Shown one piece after another: positions 24,474 to 34,703 of a DNA stretch of 64,000 nucleotides (positions are counted from its first letter, which is position 1; each line of letters starts with the position of its first letter). This DNA comes from Stenotrophomonas sp. 364. GTDB taxonomy: Bacteria; Pseudomonadota; Gammaproteobacteria; Xanthomonadales; Xanthomonadaceae. A program made the translations under genes and the position numbers. The stretch is taken from NCBI RefSeq assembly GCF_009832905.1, contig NZ_CP047135.1, forward strand, positions 1,466,001 to 1,530,000. Reading direction: 5' to 3'. The notes under the pieces are model-generated. The model saw only the letters and a program-made list of their open reading frames with translations. It made no database searches and was not told the DNA's origin.

Positions 24474-25715
24474 TCAGCGCGGTGCCACCGGATGCGCCCC
24501 GGGAAGCAGTACCTGCAGATCCACCGCCTCGGCCATCGCCTGATTGCCCGCGTCGCCCGGGTGCAGGTGGTCGCCGGAGTCGTAGGCCGCCGCGATCCGT
24601 GAAGGAGTGGCCGGATCACGCAGGGCCGCGTCCAGGTCGATCACCGCATCGAACGGGCTGTCCGTGCGCAGCCAGCGGTTGAGCTGCTGGCGCAGGGCGT
24701 CCTTGTCCGGCTGGTAGTAGTCGTCCAACGGCGTGCCGGGCAGGGCGCCGACGAAGGGCGGCAGTGTGGCGCTCAGGATGCGCAGCCCCCGGCGGTGGGC
24801 CTGTTCGACCAGCGTGCGGTAGCCCGCCTGCAGCTCGCTCAGGCGGGGCCGGGCCTGATCGCGGGCAAACGCGGTACCCGGCCAGGCGATGTCGTTGATG
24901 CCGATCAGCACGATCACGCTGGCGATGCCGGGCTGGTCGAGCACGTCGCGCTGGAAGCGCTCAAGGGCCGATTCGCCCATGCCATCGCGCAGCAGGCGTC
25001 CGCCGGAAATGCCGGCGTTGACCACCGCCACGCCGCGCGGGGCCAGCCGTTCGGCCAGGTGGTCGGTCCAGCGCTGATCGCGGTCCAGGCTGGCGGTGGC
25101 GCCATCGGTGATGGAATCGCCGATCACCACGACGCTGCGGGCGCCGGCGGCGGCCTGCACCTCGATTCCGGTCAGGAACAGGCGGGCAGTGGTGGTGGAC
25201 GCCGTGTCCATCCGCGGCGCCAGGGTCTGGTCGCCGGCCCCGATCGACGCGGTCTGGCGGCCATCCCAGTGGAAGGTGCGCAGCGGCGTGTGCGCGGGAA
25301 CGTAGACACTGACCTGCACGGCTTGCAGATTGCGGGTGGACAGCATCACCGGGTCGCTCAGGCGCGCCTGGCCCGGAGCGATCTGCGTGCCGGCGTGGCC
25401 GTCGAAGGTCAGCGCAAGCGGTGCCTGGCCATCGGCACCGGCCACGCTGGCCGCGCCGATCCGCAGCGGCGTGGTGCCGTAGGCGTTGCTCAGGCGAACC
25501 CGCAGCTGTTCGCCGCCGAGGCTGAGGCGGGCGGTCTGGCGGAAGGTCTGCCCTTCCAGGGCGGCTGGGATCAGGGTGGGAAACAGGAACGACGCGTCCC
25601 AGACCGGCTGCGGGCTGGCCTGCCAGCTGGCCACCCATGGGGCGGGCGCCTGGGCGAACGCCGGGGTCGATGCGGCGAGCAGGGCGGCGGCGGCGAGGCG
25701 GGTAAGGGCGTTCAT
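24474..25715 (-). CDS. Secreted SGNH/GDSL-type hydrolase
   Basis: Exported esterase or lipase-like enzyme of 413 residues. The signal peptide is MNALTRLAAAALLAASTPAFA. An N-terminal beta-sandwich (about 25-195) is followed by the SGNH domain: block I VVVIGDSITDG (nucleophile Ser), block II with NAGISGGRLL (Gly), block III with LIGINDIAWPG (Asn), and block V DHLHPGDAGNQAM (Asp and His). The N-terminal sandwich plus SGNH arrangement is that of secreted carbohydrate or lipid esterases. It is divergent from a LysR gene, which is its likely regulator. Confidence 0.88.
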   Translation of the reverse strand: MNALTRLAAAALLAASTPAFAQAPAPWVASWQASPQPVWDASFLFPTLIPAALEGQTFRQTARLSLGGEQLRVRLSNAYGTTPLRIGAASVAGADGQAPLALTFDGHAGTQIAPGQARLSDPVMLSTRNLQAVQVSVYVPAHTPLRTFHWDGRQTASIGAGDQTLAPRMDTASTTTARLFLTGIEVQAAAGARSVVVIGDSITDGATASLDRDQRWTDHLAERLAPRGVAVVNAGISGGRLLRDGMGESALERFQRDVLDQPGIASVIVLIGINDIAWPGTAFARDQARPRLSELQAGYRTLVEQAHRRGLRILSATLPPFVGALPGTPLDDYYQPDKDALRQQLNRWLRTDSPFDAVIDLDAALRDPATPSRIAAAYDSGDHLHPGDAGNQAMAEAVDLQVLLPGAHPVAPR

Positions 25716-25757
25716 TGGCGATCCGTTGGAGGGGGACGGCCATCGTGATCTTCGCTG

Positions 25758-25807
25758 CATCTGTGAACTAGACTGCTCGCGGACAATCATCTGTGAACTG
25801 GATTCAC
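25758..25807 (+). promoter_or_regulatory. LysR-type operator in the SGNH/LysR intergenic region
   Basis: CATCTGTGAACT occurs twice, at 25758-25769 and 25788-25799, 30 bases apart, about three helical turns. The second copy extends into the dyad GTGAA (25793-25797)-N5-TTCAC (25803-25807), which contains T-N11-A, the LysR-box form. It ends three bases before the LysR start. Confidence 0.55.
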
Positions 25808-25810
25808 CCC

Positions 25811-26728
25811 ATGGCAGGCACCGACATCAACCGTTCGGGCGAACTGGAAGTGTTCGTCCGGGTCATCGAAACCGGCGGCTTCTCGGCTGCGGCGCGCTCG
25901 CTGGAACTGAGCCCTTCGGCGGTCAGCAAGCTGGTGTCCCGGCTGGAACAGCGGCTGGGCACGCGGTTGCTGCAGCGATCCACCCGGCAGCTGCAGCTGA
26001 CCCCCGAGGGCTGTGCCTTCTACGAGCGCGGGCTGCGGGTGCTGGCCGACCTGGACGAGGCCGAACGCTGCGCCAGTGCCCATGCCGCGCCGCGCGGGCG
26101 CCTGCGGGTGAATGCCAACGTGCCGTTCGGGCACCACTTTCTGTTGCCGCTGTTACCCGGCTTCCTGGCCGCGCATCCGCAGGTGGGCGTGGACGTGGTG
26201 CTGACCGACGAGGTCATCGACCTGCTCGAGCAGCGCACCGATGTGGCGGTGCGGGCGGGGCCATTGAAGAGCTCCAGCCTGGTGGCGCGGCGGCTGGGCG
26301 CGACCCGGATGATGATCGTGGCGGCGCCCGCCTACGTGGCGCGGCACGGGATGCCGCAGGACGTGGAGGCCCTGCTGACACACAACCGGTTGGATATCGC
26401 CCACCCGCGTGCGCAGTCCGGCTGGCCGCTGGTGGTCGACGGCGAGCGGCGGGTGGTGCAGACCGGCGGCAGTGCGCGCGCCAGCGATGGCGAGGCGTTG
26501 CGCCGGCTGGTGCTGGGGGGCGTGGGGCTGGCGCGGCTGGCGGCGTTCCAGGTGCAGGCCGACGTCGCGGCCGGGCGGTTGGTGCCGGTGCTGGAGCCAG
26601 CCAATCCGGGTGATCTGGAAGAGGTGCACGCGGTGTTCCAGGGGCAGGGCGGGTACCTGCCGCTGCGGGTACGTGCGCTGCTGGATTACCTGGTGGAACG
26701 GGTGGATCTGGCCAAGCCGTTGGGATGA
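25811..26728 (+). CDS. LysR family transcriptional regulator
   Basis: Protein of 305 residues. The N-terminal winged helix-turn-helix (about 7-65: LEVFVRVIETGGFSAAARSL, SAVSKLVSRLEQRLGTRLL) is followed by the effector-binding domain. It resembles the LTTR group that controls adjacent oxidoreductase or hydrolase genes. It is transcribed away from the SGNH hydrolase, and a repeated dyad lies between them, so autoregulation and control of that gene are likely. The start at 25811 is preferred over 25793 because the helix-turn-helix register is then typical. The inducer is unknown. Confidence 0.88.
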   Translation: MAGTDINRSGELEVFVRVIETGGFSAAARSLELSPSAVSKLVSRLEQRLGTRLLQRSTRQLQLTPEGCAFYERGLRVLADLDEAERCASAHAAPRGRLRVNANVPFGHHFLLPLLPGFLAAHPQVGVDVVLTDEVIDLLEQRTDVAVRAGPLKSSSLVARRLGATRMMIVAAPAYVARHGMPQDVEALLTHNRLDIAHPRAQSGWPLVVDGERRVVQTGGSARASDGEALRRLVLGGVGLARLAAFQVQADVAAGRLVPVLEPANPGDLEEVHAVFQGQGGYLPLRVRALLDYLVERVDLAKPLG

Positions 26729-26771
26729 GCGGCGTGCGGGTGGATGCATCGGGCGGAGGTACGCCAGGCGG

Positions 26772-26797
26772 GTAGGTACCGACCGTCGGTCGGTACC
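26772..26797. repeat. SMAG-type palindrome
   Basis: GTAG (26772-26775) overlapping GGTACCGACC, GTC and the complement GGTCGGTACC. It lies between the convergent ends of the LysR gene and recN, where it may act as a transcription end. Confidence 0.65.
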
Positions 26798-26802
26798 CCG
26801 CC

Positions 26803-28464
26803 TCACACCTGCAGCAGCTTGCGGGCTGCCGCGCGGGCTTCCTTGCTGACTTCCACGCCGCCCAGCATCCGCGCCAGTTCTTCCTCGCGGGCCTTGGGGT
26901 CCAGTTTTTCCACTGCGCTCTGGGTCATGCCGTCCACCGGGGCCTTGCTGACCCGGTAATGGGCGTGGCCCTTGGAAGCGACCTGCGGCAGGTGGGTGAC
27001 GCACAGCACCTGACGCTTCTCGCCCAGGGCGCGCAGCTTGTGCCCGACGATGTCGGCCACCGCGCCGCCGATACCCGAATCCACTTCGTCGAAGACCATC
27101 GTCGGTACCGCGTCCAGGCCAAGCGCCGCCACCTCGATGGCCAGCGAAATACGCGACAGCTCACCGCCCGAGGCGACCTTGCGCAGGGCGCGCGGTGGCT
27201 GGCCGGCGTTGGCCGCCACCAGGAACTCCACGCGCTCGGCGCCGTTCGGGTCGGGCTTGGCCACGGCCTGCGGCTCGATATCGATCAGGAACTGGCCGCC
27301 GCCCATGCCGAGCTCGCCGATCAGGGTGGTGGTGGTGTCCGACAGCGCCTTGGCCGCCTTGCGCCGGCTTGCGCTGAGTGTGTCGGCCACGGTCTGCCAC
27401 TGGCCGGCGGCGCGCTCGATCTGCCCGGCCAGCGCCTGCAGGCGGGTGTCGGCACCGCGCAGCTGCTCGACCTCGGCTTCCATCGCGTCGCGGTGCTCGC
27501 CCAGCGTCTCCATCGGCACCCGGTGCTTGCGCGCCAGGTCGTGCAGGCGGCCGAGCCGGCGTTCGATGTCCTCGAACTGCTCGGGGTCGGCATCCAGGTC
27601 GTCATGCACCCGGTCCAGCAGCGCCAGGGCCTCGTCCAGCTGGATGGCCGCGCTGTCGAGCAGGGCGTCCACCTCGCCCAGGCGCGGGTCGTGTTCGGCC
27701 ACGCGGGCCAGTTCGTGGCGGGTCTGCTGCAGCAGCTGCAGTGCCGAGGTGTCCTCGTCGCCATTGAGCCGGGCCACGGCGACATCGCAGGCGGCGATCA
27801 GGGCGCTGGCGTGGGCCTGGCGGCGATGGCTGCTGCCCAGCTGGGCGATCGAGGCCGGCTCCAGGTCTTCGCGCTGCAGCTCGCCCAGCTGGTGTTCCAG
27901 GTAGCCGATGCGGTCGCTGACGTCGCCCTGGCGCGAAAGCGCTTCGGCCTCGTCCACCAGCGCCTGCCAGCGGGCGGCGGCTTGGCGGACCTGGCCGCGC
28001 TCGGCGTCGTTGCGCGCGAACGCATCCAGCAGCGCCAGCTGCGAGGGCCGCGCCAGCAGGGCCTGCTGTTCGTGCTGGCCGTGGATTTCGACCAGGGTCG
28101 AGGCCAGTTCGGTCAGCTGGGTGAGGGTGACCGGGCGCCCGTTGATCCAGGCGCGGGAGCCGCCATCGGCGCGGATGATCCGGCGCAGCTGGCACTGGTC
28201 TTCGTCGTCCAGTTCGTTCTCGCGCAGCCAGCGCCGCGCCGGGGCGTCCTCGCCGGGGGCGAATTCGGCCGACAGTTCGGCGCGGGCGGCGCCGTGGCGG
28301 ACCACGCCGCTGTCGGCGCGCAGCCCGGACAGGAAGCCGAGGGCGTCCACCATCAGCGACTTGCCGGCGCCGGTCTCGCCGGACACCACGGTCATGCCCG
28401 GTCCGAATTCGAGTTCGGTAGCACGGACGACGGCAAAATCCTTGATCGATAGATGTTTGAGCAT
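26803..28464 (-). CDS. recN: RecN, DNA repair ATPase
   Basis: SMC-like ATPase of 553 residues for double-strand break repair. Walker A GETGAGKS (29-36) is followed by the long coiled-coil arms and a C-terminal half with ASGGELSRISLAIEV (signature) and VFDEVDSGIGG (Walker B), then VLCVTHLPQVAS. N- and C-terminal lobes join to form the ATPase head. It is divergent from hrcA. A LexA control is common in other species, but I saw no clear LexA box in the 111-base gap. Confidence 0.96.
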   Translation of the reverse strand: MLKHLSIKDFAVVRATELEFGPGMTVVSGETGAGKSLMVDALGFLSGLRADSGVVRHGAARAELSAEFAPGEDAPARRWLRENELDDEDQCQLRRIIRADGGSRAWINGRPVTLTQLTELASTLVEIHGQHEQQALLARPSQLALLDAFARNDAERGQVRQAAARWQALVDEAEALSRQGDVSDRIGYLEHQLGELQREDLEPASIAQLGSSHRRQAHASALIAACDVAVARLNGDEDTSALQLLQQTRHELARVAEHDPRLGEVDALLDSAAIQLDEALALLDRVHDDLDADPEQFEDIERRLGRLHDLARKHRVPMETLGEHRDAMEAEVEQLRGADTRLQALAGQIERAAGQWQTVADTLSASRRKAAKALSDTTTTLIGELGMGGGQFLIDIEPQAVAKPDPNGAERVEFLVAANAGQPPRALRKVASGGELSRISLAIEVAALGLDAVPTMVFDEVDSGIGGAVADIVGHKLRALGEKRQVLCVTHLPQVASKGHAHYRVSKAPVDGMTQSAVEKLDPKAREEELARMLGGVEVSKEARAAARKLLQV

Positions 28465-28520
28465 GGTTGTCTGTTCTTGAGCCGCGCAACGCTAGCATGG
28501 GGCGGGGACAGCTCCAATAA

Positions 28521-28548
28521 CTTGCCTTCGGCCCCCGGAGCCATTATC
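28521..28548 (+). promoter_or_regulatory. Putative sigma-32 promoter of the hrcA operon
   Basis: CTTGCC (28521-28526), 14 bases, then CCATTATC (28541-28548). This resembles the heat-shock sigma-32 pattern CTTGAA-N13-15-CCCCATNT. It ends 28 bases before the hrcA start. No CIRCE dyad accompanies it. Confidence 0.5.
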
Positions 28549-28575
28549 TAGGATGGCGTCTCACAGGCTGATTCC

Positions 28576-29643
28576 ATGCACCCCACTGCGTCACATCTTG
28601 CGCCCCGCGCCCGCCACCTGCTGCGGACGCTGATCGCCCGCCACATCCAGGACGGCGAACCGGTAGGCTCGCAGACACTGGCACGGCTGGCTGGGCTGGA
28701 TGTCAGCCCGGCCACCATCCGCAACATTCTGGGTGACCTGGAAGACCTGGGCCTGCTCAGTTCCCCGCATACCTCGGCCGGGCGGGTGCCTACCGCGCAC
28801 GGCTACCGGGTGTTCGTGGACAGCCTGGTCAAGATGCAGCCGCCCGGCGAGGGCGAGCTGAGCCGGCTGCGCACCGAACTGGCCAGCGGCAGCGGCACCC
28901 AGGCCTTGCTGGGCAGTGCCTCGGAGCTGCTGTCGGCGATGAGCCACTTCGTCGGCGTGGTCAGCGCGCCGCGGCGCGAACAGTTCGCCTTCCGGCATAT
29001 CGATTTCGTGGCGCTGGACGCGCGCCGGGTGCTGGCCATCCTGGTGTTTGCCGACAACGAAGTGCAGAACCGGGTGATCGAGCCTCGCCGCAGCTTCGGC
29101 CCCGGCGAGCTGGAACAGGTGGCCAACTATCTCAATGCCAACTGCGCCGGGCGGCCCTTGTCGGAGATCCGCCAGCGTCTGCTGCTGGAACTGCGCGACG
29201 CGCAGTCGGAAATGGAACAGCTGCTGGCCCACGGCATCGAGCTGGCCGAACAGGCGCTGGTACCGCCGGCCGACGACATGGTGCTGGCCGGCGCGACCCG
29301 GCTGATGGGGGTGCAGGACCTGTCCGACCTGGAGCGGCTGCGCGAGCTGTTCGAGGTGTTCGCCAGCAAGCGCGAGATCCTGCAGCTGCTCGAGCGCACC
29401 ATCCAGGCGCCGGGGGTACGCATCTTCATTGGCGAGGAGACCGGGGTGATGCCGCTGGAAGGGGTGTCGCTGGTCACCGCGCCGTACTCGGCCGGTGGCC
29501 AGGTGCTGGGCGTGCTGGGGGTGATCGGGCCCAAGCGCATGGCGTACGACCGCATGATTCCGCTGGTGGAGGCCACCGCCCAGGTGCTGGGCGCGGCGCT
29601 GGCCGACCCGGCCGGCGGTGGATTGTCCCGCGATCGCGCATAA
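28576..29643 (+). CDS. hrcA: HrcA, heat-inducible transcription repressor
   Basis: Repressor of 355 residues that normally binds CIRCE dyads upstream of chaperone genes. Winged helix at the N-terminus (RHLLRTLIARHIQDGEPVGS, SPATIRNILGDLEDLGLL, HTSAGRVPTAHGYRVFVD), GAF-like middle and C-terminal ARLMGVQDLSDLERLRELFEVF. It heads the hrcA-grpE-dnaK-dnaJ cluster. This arrangement is known in Xanthomonas. No CIRCE element was found in the window, so HrcA targets, such as groESL, must lie elsewhere. The first gene is preceded by a sigma-32-like promoter. Confidence 0.95.
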   Translation: MHPTASHLAPRARHLLRTLIARHIQDGEPVGSQTLARLAGLDVSPATIRNILGDLEDLGLLSSPHTSAGRVPTAHGYRVFVDSLVKMQPPGEGELSRLRTELASGSGTQALLGSASELLSAMSHFVGVVSAPRREQFAFRHIDFVALDARRVLAILVFADNEVQNRVIEPRRSFGPGELEQVANYLNANCAGRPLSEIRQRLLLELRDAQSEMEQLLAHGIELAEQALVPPADDMVLAGATRLMGVQDLSDLERLRELFEVFASKREILQLLERTIQAPGVRIFIGEETGVMPLEGVSLVTAPYSAGGQVLGVLGVIGPKRMAYDRMIPLVEATAQVLGAALADPAGGGLSRDRA

Positions 29644-29727
29644 AACCCGCGGCTGGACTCTTGAAACGGCACCCCGCGCCCACATAGGGGTGGGTGGAGG
29701 CGGAGAGTCACCGCCAAGGATCCGGAA

Positions 29728-30243
29728 ATGAACCAAGATCAGCCTGATATCGCATCCCAGAATCCCGCCGGTGAACCGGCTGCCGAGCCGTCCCTGCAGC
29801 AGCAGCTGGACAGCCTGCACAATGAAGTGGCGCTGCTGCGCGCCGAATCGCTGCGCGAGCGTGCCGACCTGGACAACCAGCGCAAGCGCGTGGCCCGCGA
29901 CGTCGAACAGGCGCGCCGCTTCGCCAACGAAAAACTGCTGGGCGAGCTGCTGCCGGTGTTCGACAGCCTGGATGCCGGCCTCAACAGCGCCGGTGCCGAG
30001 CCCAGCCCGCTGCGCGAAGGCCTGGAGCTGACCTACAAGCAGCTGCTCAAGGTCGCCGCCGACAACGGCCTGACCCTGCTGGACCCGACCGGCCAGGCAT
30101 TCAACCCCGATCACCACCAGGCCATCAGCCAGGTCGACGCGCCCGGCGCGGCGCCCGGCAGCGTGGTCCAAGTGTTCCAGAAGGGCTACCTGCTCAACGA
30201 TCGTCTGCTGCGCCCGGCCCTGGTGGTTGTGGCCCGCGACTGA
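29728..30243 (+). CDS. grpE: GrpE, nucleotide exchange factor for DnaK
   Basis: Protein of 171 residues. A long N-terminal helix ([34 protein letters not shown]) is followed by a C-terminal beta domain ending [20 protein letters not shown]. It exchanges ADP for ATP on DnaK and senses temperature through its helix dimer. The ATG follows AAGGA. It lies 84 bases after hrcA and 202 before dnaK, in a chaperone operon interrupted by a SMAG element. Confidence 0.95.
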   Translation: MNQDQPDIASQNPAGEPAAEPSLQQQLDSLHNEVALLRAESLRERADLDNQRKRVARDVEQARRFANEKLLGELLPVFDSLDAGLNSAGAEPSPLREGLELTYKQLLKVAADNGLTLLDPTGQAFNPDHHQAISQVDAPGAAPGSVVQVFQKGYLLNDRLLRPALVVVARD

Positions 30244-30253
30244 TCTGGGCGAT

Positions 30254-30294
30254 GGCCAGCCGGTCGTCGGCCAGCCGGTCATCGGCCAGCCGGG
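30254..30294. repeat. Tandem repeat of 15 bases, three copies
   Basis: GGCCAGCCGGTCGTC, GGCCAGCCGGTCATC and a third copy starting GGCCAGCCGGG follow one another at 30254, 30269 and 30284. The third runs into the SMAG palindrome. It is too short and lacks spacers, so it is not a CRISPR array. It looks like a duplicated half of a SMAG unit. Confidence 0.6.
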
Positions 30295-30310
30295 CAGAGC
30301 CCGGCTCTAC
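30288..30310. repeat. SMAG-type palindrome (CTAC end) between grpE and dnaK
   Basis: AGCCGGGC, AGA and its complement GCCCGGCT, then CTAC (30307-30310). It can form a hairpin in the grpE-dnaK intercistronic RNA and may adjust relative amounts of the two. Confidence 0.7.
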
Positions 30311-30360
30311 TGGACGCTGAACACGTTGGGCCGCCATCGGACACTGTGTTTGGTGGATGG

Positions 30361-30389
30361 CTTGAAAGTTCTCCCGGCGTCCCACACAT
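30361..30389 (+). promoter_or_regulatory. Putative sigma-32 promoter of dnaK
   Basis: CTTGAA (30361-30366), 14 bases, then CCCACACAT (30381-30389), close to the sigma-32 consensus and spacing. It starts 85 bases before the dnaK ATG. A second heat-shock promoter inside the operon would raise DnaK relative to HrcA and GrpE. Confidence 0.5.
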
Positions 30390-30445
30390 CCCATTCATAA
30401 CCCGGCAACTGCCGGATGTTCCCCGACATTTCAGGAGTCTCCCTC

Positions 30446-32374
<1,929 letters not shown>

Positions 32375-32470
32375 TCCGGCCCAGACACGGGGCGTTGCGC
32401 AGGCAACGTCCCGTTGTCGTCTCCCCTGGGTCCTGGCAGCCGTAACACGGTTTGTCGGGGCGCCCGACGA

Positions 32471-32494
32471 AAGAGCGGACGTGGTTCCGCTCTT
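32471..32494 (+). repeat. Hairpin between dnaK and dnaJ
   Basis: AAGAGCGGA and its perfect complement TCCGCTCTT around a 6-base loop. It lies 42 bases before dnaJ and has no T-run, so it may be a processing or attenuation site that lowers dnaJ relative to dnaK. Confidence 0.4.
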
Positions 32495-32535
32495 CCGCTT
32501 TGACGAATCCCGACCTCCGGATACCGATTCAAGTT

Positions 32536-33666
32536 ATGAGCAAGCGCGACTATTACGAAGTGCTGGGCGTGTCCCGCACCGCCAGCGAAGAAGAGCTGAA
32601 GAAGTCCTATCGCCGCTGTGCGATGAAGTACCACCCCGACCGCAATCCGGGCGATGCGGCGGCCGAAGCCTCCTTCAAGGAGTGCAAGGAAGCCTACGAA
32701 ACCCTGTCTGACACCAACAAGCGCCGCATGTACGACGCCCACGGCCACGCTGCGTTCGAGCACGGCATGGGCGGCGGCGGTGGCCCGGGTGGTCCGGACA
32801 TGGGCGATATCTTCGGTGACATCTTCGGCAACATCTTCGGCGGTGCCGCCGGCGGTGGCCAGCGCCAGGCCCGTCGCGGTGCCGATGTCGGCTACGTGAT
32901 GGAGCTGGACCTGGAAGAAGCGGTGATGGGCGTGGAGCGCCGCATCGAGATTCCGACCCTGGCCGAGTGCGACGACTGCGATGGCAGTGGGTCCGAAGAC
33001 GGCAAGGTCGATACCTGCAGCGTGTGCCATGGCCACGGCCAGGTGCGCATCCAGCGTGGCATCTTCGCCATGCAGCAGGCGTGCCACAACTGCAACGGGC
33101 GCGGCAAGATCATCCAGACCCCGTGCAAGACCTGCCACGGCAATGGCCGTGTGGAGGAAGACAAGGTGTTGTCGGTGAAGGTGCCTGCGGGCGTCGATAC
33201 CGGCGACCGCATCCGCCTGTCGGGCGAGGGCGAGGCCGGTCCGGCCGGCACGCCGCCGGGCGACCTGTACGTGGAAGTGCGGGTGCGCGAGCACGCGATC
33301 TTCCAGCGCGATGGCGACGACCTGCATTGCGAAGTGCCGATCCGGATTTCGCAGGCCGCGCTGGGCGATACCGTACGCGTGGCCACCCTGGGCGGGTATG
33401 CGGAGATCCGCATCCCGGCCGAAACCCAGACCGGCAAGCTGTTCCGCCTGCGTGGCAAGGGTGTGCGTTCAGTGCGCAGCCGCAGCGAAGGCGATCTCTA
33501 CTGCCGGGTGGTGGTGGAAACGCCGGTCAACCTGACCACCGAGCAGCGCAAGCTGCTGGAACAGTTTGAAACCACCTTCACCGGGGAAGAAGCGCGCAAG
33601 CACTCGCCGAAGTCGGCGACGTTCATCGACGGCGTTAAGGGCTTCTGGGACCGGATGACCTCGTAA
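32536..33666 (+). CDS. dnaJ: DnaJ, Hsp40 co-chaperone
   Basis: Class I Hsp40 of 376 residues. J domain with [11 protein letters not shown], a Gly/Phe-rich linker ([15 protein letters not shown] and repeats of IFGDIFGN), four zinc-binding CxxCxGxG motifs ([32 protein letters not shown]) and a C-terminal substrate domain. It stimulates DnaK ATPase and delivers substrates. The start [16 protein letters not shown] is canonical, although no strong ribosome-binding site precedes it. A strong terminator ends the operon. Confidence 0.97.
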   Translation: MSKRDYYEVLGVSRTASEEELKKSYRRCAMKYHPDRNPGDAAAEASFKECKEAYETLSDTNKRRMYDAHGHAAFEHGMGGGGGPGGPDMGDIFGDIFGNIFGGAAGGGQRQARRGADVGYVMELDLEEAVMGVERRIEIPTLAECDDCDGSGSEDGKVDTCSVCHGHGQVRIQRGIFAMQQACHNCNGRGKIIQTPCKTCHGNGRVEEDKVLSVKVPAGVDTGDRIRLSGEGEAGPAGTPPGDLYVEVRVREHAIFQRDGDDLHCEVPIRISQAALGDTVRVATLGGYAEIRIPAETQTGKLFRLRGKGVRSVRSRSEGDLYCRVVVETPVNLTTEQRKLLEQFETTFTGEEARKHSPKSATFIDGVKGFWDRMTS

Positions 33667-33692
33667 GCGAGACCGGTTGCTGCGATGTACCG

Positions 33693-33721
33693 AAGGCCCG
33701 CTGGCAACAGCGGGCCTTTTT
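33693..33721 (+). terminator. Intrinsic terminator of the dnaJ operon
   Basis: AAGGCCCGCTG, loop GCAA, perfect complement, then a T-run. It lies 27 bases past the dnaJ stop. Confidence 0.93.
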
Positions 33722-33794
33722 CGTGTGCGCAGGCCGGGGTAGAGCCACCCTTGCGGTAACGCTACGCGGGGGGCGGCGGGCGTAAAATGGTGGC

Positions 33795-34703
33795 ATGAAC
33801 GAATCCCTCGAAAGCCATCTGGTCCATGGACGCCGCCAGCGCCCGGACGGTCCGTCGCCGGTCGACGTCATCTCGGTGCAGTCGCAGCTGGTGTACGGCT
33901 ACGCCGGCAACAGCGCGGCGGTACCGCCGCTGCGCGCGCTGGGCGTGCGGGTGGCCGAAGTGCCCACCACGCTGCTCAGCAATGCGCCGTTCTATCCGAC
34001 CACGCGCGGTCGCGTGCTGCCGGCCGACTGGTTTGCCGAGCTGCTGCTGGGGGCCAGCGAACGCGGCCTGCCGCAGCGCGCCCGCATGCTGGTGTCCGGC
34101 TACTTCGGCAGCGTCGGCAATGGCGCGGCGTTCGCCGACTGGCTCGACCAGGTGCTGCCCACCGCGCCGCAGCTGCGCTACTGCCTGGACCCGGTGATCG
34201 GCGACACCCACACCGGCCCCTATGTCGAACCCGGGCTGGAAACCATCTTCGCCGAGCGGCTGCTGCCGCATGCGTGGCTGGTGACCCCCAATGCGTTCGA
34301 GCTGGGCCGCCTGACCGGCATGCCCAGCCTGGCCGAAGACGATGCCATCGCCGCCGCGCAGGCCCTGCTGGCGCGTGGCCCACAGTGGGTACTTGCGCAC
34401 AGCGTGGGCGGTGAGCCCGGCCAGCTCGTCACGCTGGCGGTCAGCCGCGATGCGATCTGGCGCTGGTCCTCGCCGCACCTGCCGGTGGACGTAGCCGGCA
34501 CCGGTGACGTGCTGATGTCGCTGCTGGTAGCGTTCCTGCTGCGCGGCGAATCCTTCGAACAGGCGATTTCGCGTGCCATCGCCGGCGTGCACGTCGCGCT
34601 GGAAACCACGCTGGCCAATGGCCACGAGGAGTTCGACGTGCTGGCCGCCGCACCGGCCGCGTTGGCGCTGCCGCAGCGCTTCGTGCCCGAGCGCATCGCG
34701 TGA
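33795..34703 (+). CDS. pdxY: PdxY-type pyridoxal kinase
   Basis: Ribokinase-like kinase of 302 residues that phosphorylates pyridoxal in the salvage route to PLP. Motifs: DVISVQSQLVYGYAGNSAA at the N-terminus, YCLDPVIGDTHTGPYV in the middle, WLVTPNAFELGRLTG and DVAGTGDVLMSLLVAF with the GTGD anion hole. The N-terminal extension of about 20 residues before the conserved strand could mean a later true start, but no better ribosome-binding site was found. It overlaps tyrA by four bases. Confidence 0.9.
   Translation: MNESLESHLVHGRRQRPDGPSPVDVISVQSQLVYGYAGNSAAVPPLRALGVRVAEVPTTLLSNAPFYPTTRGRVLPADWFAELLLGASERGLPQRARMLVSGYFGSVGNGAAFADWLDQVLPTAPQLRYCLDPVIGDTHTGPYVEPGLETIFAERLLPHAWLVTPNAFELGRLTGMPSLAEDDAIAAAQALLARGPQWVLAHSVGGEPGQLVTLAVSRDAIWRWSSPHLPVDVAGTGDVLMSLLVAFLLRGESFEQAISRAIAGVHVALETTLANGHEEFDVLAAAPAALALPQRFVPERIA

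Noticed and set aside
28465..28575. CIRCE operator before hrcA
   Set aside because: Searched by eye for TTAGCACTC and its complement with a 9-base centre; nothing close was found.
30254..30310. CRISPR array
   Set aside because: Repeats are directly adjacent with no spacers, are only 15 bases and end in a SMAG unit; no cas genes are present.
33737..33770. SMAG element upstream of pdxY
   Set aside because: It starts GTAGAGCC and ends CTAC, but the arms do not pair beyond a few bases, so it was left out.
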